From contig JAXMNU010000004.1 in assembly GCA_034670265.1 (NCBI GenBank), forward strand, positions 1-64,000: 64,000 bases of DNA, written 5' to 3'. Every line of letters begins with the position of its first letter. Position 1 is the stretch's first letter. Source of the DNA: Halomarinibacterium sp034670265. Its GTDB lineage: Bacteria; Bacteroidota; Bacteroidia; Flavobacteriales; Flavobacteriaceae. Below the pieces are notes generated by a model, which was given only the letters and a program-made list of their open reading frames with translations, ran no database searches and was not told where the DNA came from. The translations under genes were made by a program, and so were the position numbers. Positions 61,404-64,000 of the stretch are shown here, one piece after another.

Positions 61404-64000
61404 TCAATTAATTTTTTTAAAAAATAAAGGGGTGTTATTATTACGGGTGATGATTAAATAATTATCGGCTTTTATTGTTAATTTTTCAATTGTACGACAA
61501 GCTCCAGAGAGCGTATATTTTTCATCCTTCTTTTCGGTAAAATTACCCTTTCCATCATTTAGTAATAAGGTGCCTCGAGAGGCATCCAATCTGCTTAACT
61601 GTGTACTAATTTCAAAATTATTTCCAACTAAAAGTAAGTCTAAACTTTCATCATTATTAACATCTTCCACCCAAATATCATTTACCGATGAGACTTGTGC
61701 ACCAAATGGAAGCAAGTGTTTTTTGAACGTATTACTCCCAGTATTTTCAAAATAGCAAGTGGCTAACTCATACACCTTTTTTTGAAGGGCGTGGTTTAGT
61801 TTTTCTTCTGAAAAAATTTCCTTCACAGTAGCATTGGCAAAATCATTAAAGGATAAATATTTTTTGTTTATAAAAGGCATTTGTTTCGCCAACTCTTCCT
61901 TTGAAGCCACAGTGGTTTCAGTTCCTTGATAAAAATAAGTAACTACTGTTTCTTCCGAACCATTCTTGTCAAAATCTGTTTTATACAATGTGATGGGTTC
62001 TTTTTTTGTGGCTTGTAATCGAGTATTAAGTCCCCAATTTCCTGCGACCAAATCGATATCACCATCATTGTCAAAATCGGCCGCTTTTATTGAGTTCCAG
62101 AATCCGTTGGTGGCATCCAAACCATTGTTTTTTTGAAGGGTTAACTTCTTTCCATTATTCATAAATATAGAAAGAGGCATCCAATCACCCACAACAATTG
62201 CATCTTCAAAATTGTCATTATTTATATCTAACCAAACGATGTCATTGCAATTGCCAATAGAAGTAAAATCAGTTGAATAAATTTCAGAAACATCCATAAA
62301 ATTCCCTTGCCCGTCATTTTTAAACAAGTATTGTTTCGGTGTGTATCCAAATTTTTTCGGAACAACATTAGACGTGATACAAATGTCTACAAAGGAGTCG
62401 TTATCGAGGTCTATAGCAACGACTTTTGATGCATTTACAAACACATTGTTAAACTGTGTTGTGTCTTTTTTGAAAACACCTTTTACATTTCTATAGTATC
62501 TTGGCGAAAGTGCCTTTCCCTCTTTAAATTCATTACCTCCACTTACCACAATTAAATCTTTATAACCATCATTATTAGCATCGAAGAAAACCTGCGAAAC
62601 ATCTTCATTTAATGTATGTTCTTGAAATAATTCCGCTTGTTGCAAATTGAAACTACCATCTTTTTTCTGAATATAAAGTTGAGATGCTTGCCCTTTTGCA
62701 CCACTTAGAAAGATATCATCCAAGCCATCATTATTGATATCTGTAATAGAAACACTTGGACCTTCATTAGCTGTTGAAAAAGGGATGAGCGGGTCACGGT
62801 TAAATTCGATATTTGAATTTTCAATATGCGAATAGGGAAGAAGAGAATCAAGCTGGGAGAAAATGGTATTCGATTCCTTTTGAAAAGCCATGTAGTAATC
62901 TCCTTTCGCATTTTTCTGAACTACTTTAAGCGTTTGATTCGCTTCAATATTTTTAATATTTTCAAATGATTTATTAGGCCAAACAACGTGAATTGAATCT
63001 ATTTTTTGAAGGTTGTCCAACCCAAAATGAAGCTCTGGAGCCACAGCAGAAAGATAGCCTCTTGTTGTATAATTCTCTTTTACTAATTTTTGATTACCAT
63101 GGTAAAGAATGACTTTGGCGCCAATGCCGAATCGATTCGGTACGTTTCCTTCAAATGTAATTTTAAGGAAGTTTCTTTTTTCGGTGGCTTCGTTTTGCTT
63201 ATTTTCTAAAATAAAGGCAGGTTCATTAACATTATTTACAATAAGGTCTAAATCCCCATCGTTGTCAAGATCTGCATAACACGCACCATTGCTAAAAGAA
63301 GATGTTTTTGAAGACCAAGCCTCTGTTACATTTTCAAATTGATTGTTTTTACTATTTCTAAAAAAGTAATTTGTTGTTTTCTTTTCAGGAATTTTTTTAA
63401 TGAATTCCATTTCTTTTTCAGACATATTCTTTCCTAATGATTTTTGAATATTATCATTGGCAATAAAATTGATAAAATCCATATCGTTAGTGGCTCCTAG
63501 AATCCCGTTGGTAATGTAGATGTCATTAAACCCGTCATTATCAAAATCGGCCATTAATGGACTCCAGGACCACTCAGTTGCAGCAATGCCACTTAGATAT
63601 CCTGTTTCGCAAAAACTACCATTGCCATTATTAAGTTGTAGTGTATTCTGCATAAATTGGTAGGCATAACCATTCTTTATGTAGTTGGTGTAGTTTTGAT
63701 AGTTGAACTCTGTACCCGAAGTTTTATAGGTTTTTAAATCTTCCGGAAGCATATCTACCGAAATAATATCGGTAAAGCCGTCATTATTCATATCCGCAAT
63801 ATCGTTACCCATGGAATAATGTGTCGTATGCCCGATAGGAGAATTTTCTAAATGAATTACTTCTTTAAAGGTTTTATCGCCTTGATTGATGTAGAGATAA
63901 TCATTTTCGAAAAAATCGTTGCTAATGTAAATATCTGGATAGCCGTCATTATTTACATCACTAACCGAAACACCTAATCCGTAACTAAACTTACTTTGAA
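61404..64000 (-). CDS. FG-GAP/VCBS repeat lipoprotein with ASPIC/UnbV domain, copy 1 (5' end beyond window)
   Basis: The reverse-strand frame runs without a stop from the window end to 61404, giving at least 865 residues. The first ATG (63812) is internal: upstream codons still encode family sequence (SYGLGVSVSDVNNDGYPDIY, NDFFENDYLYINQG), so the real start lies beyond 64000. ASPIC/UnbV sequence (TRGYLSAVAPELHFGL) and several DxNxDGxxD loops are present. It lies 8 bp before copy 2 and is probably first of the unit with copies 2 and 3 and the haloperoxidase. Confidence 0.88.
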   Translation of the reverse strand, partial: QSKFSYGLGVSVSDVNNDGYPDIYISNDFFENDYLYINQGDKTFKEVIHLENSPIGHTTHYSMGNDIADMNNDGFTDIISVDMLPEDLKTYKTSGTEFNYQNYTNYIKNGYAYQFMQNTLQLNNGNGSFCETGYLSGIAATEWSWSPLMADFDNDGFNDIYITNGILGATNDMDFINFIANDNIQKSLGKNMSEKEMEFIKKIPEKKTTNYFFRNSKNNQFENVTEAWSSKTSSFSNGACYADLDNDGDLDLIVNNVNEPAFILENKQNEATEKRNFLKITFEGNVPNRFGIGAKVILYHGNQKLVKENYTTRGYLSAVAPELHFGLDNLQKIDSIHVVWPNKSFENIKNIEANQTLKVVQKNAKGDYYMAFQKESNTIFSQLDSLLPYSHIENSNIEFNRDPLIPFSTANEGPSVSITDINNDGLDDIFLSGAKGQASQLYIQKKDGSFNLQQAELFQEHTLNEDVSQVFFDANNDGYKDLIVVSGGNEFKEGKALSPRYYRNVKGVFKKDTTQFNNVFVNASKVVAIDLDNDSFVDICITSNVVPKKFGYTPKQYLFKNDGQGNFMDVSEIYSTDFTSIGNCNDIVWLDINNDNFEDAIVVGDWMPLSIFMNNGKKLTLQKNNGLDATNGFWNSIKAADFDNDGDIDLVAGNWGLNTRLQATKKEPITLYKTDFDKNGSEETVVTYFYQGTETTVASKEELAKQMPFINKKYLSFNDFANATVKEIFSEEKLNHALQKKVYELATCYFENTGSNTFKKHLLPFGAQVSSVNDIWVEDVNNDESLDLLLVGNNFEISTQLSRLDASRGTLLLNDGKGNFTEKKDEKYTLSGACRTIEKLTIKADNYLIITRNNNTPLFFKKIN

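Overview
The window reads as chromosome of a marine-type member of the Flavobacteriaceae (Bacteroidota). The support is low GC, type IX secretion (T9SS) C-terminal sorting domains, TAnnTTTG promoter boxes, a mevalonate pathway, ECF-type sigma signalling, arsenosugar genes, and ASPIC/UnbV and vanadium haloperoxidase lipoproteins. No rRNA, tRNA, IS, prophage or CRISPR was seen. Both ends cut a gene.

Layout. (1) 1-13.4 kb: an envelope and surface block. It holds an ECF-like sigma factor, an anti-sigma-like TPR membrane protein, a membrane-anchored TPR-CHAT protein, a subtilase and a beta-lactamase-fold protein (both with T9SS tails), a transglutaminase-like protein, a small membrane protein, and two paralogous YadA-head/S74 proteins. 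Five copies of one 28-bp promoter-like element (TGATGACA, 14 bp, CGATG) sit in front of these transcription units and nowhere else I could find in the window. They define a probable single regulon driven by the local sigma factor. This is the best candidate for an undescribed system. (2) 13.4-20.3 kb: isoprenoid genes (mvaD, mevalonate kinase, UbiA-type prenyltransferase), a T9SS protein, small zinc-finger and unknown genes, and a pseudouridine-synthase paralogue lacking its catalytic Asp. (3) 20.7-24.4 kb: a polyamine operon (arginine decarboxylase, agmatinase, deoxyhypusine-synthase-like protein, small acidic protein) closed by a strong terminator. (4) 24.5-36.2 kb: a VOC protein, a GT87-type mannosyltransferase, a beta-propeller lipoprotein, an M28-PDZ peptidase, an LpxR-like protein without a normal start codon, two GT2 enzymes, an Fe-S membrane protein plus flavoprotein pair, and a GH113-like lipoprotein. 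(5) 36.5-43.3 kb: a nine-gene arsenosugar/arsenolipid operon. (6) 43.4-52.6 kb: a DUF481 protein and a disaccharide utilisation operon (SSS symporter, fructokinase, trehalase-family enzyme, two MFS transporters, GH100-like enzyme) with a LacI-type operator. (7) 52.6-64 kb: a SRPBCC/GyrI-like protein, a vanadium haloperoxidase and three tandem FG-GAP/ASPIC-UnbV lipoproteins, the last cut by the window end.

Short palindromic REP-like sequences recur between genes and, notably, in frame inside two genes (mvaD and the GT87 gene). All functions are inferred from sequence motifs read by eye; no database search was run.
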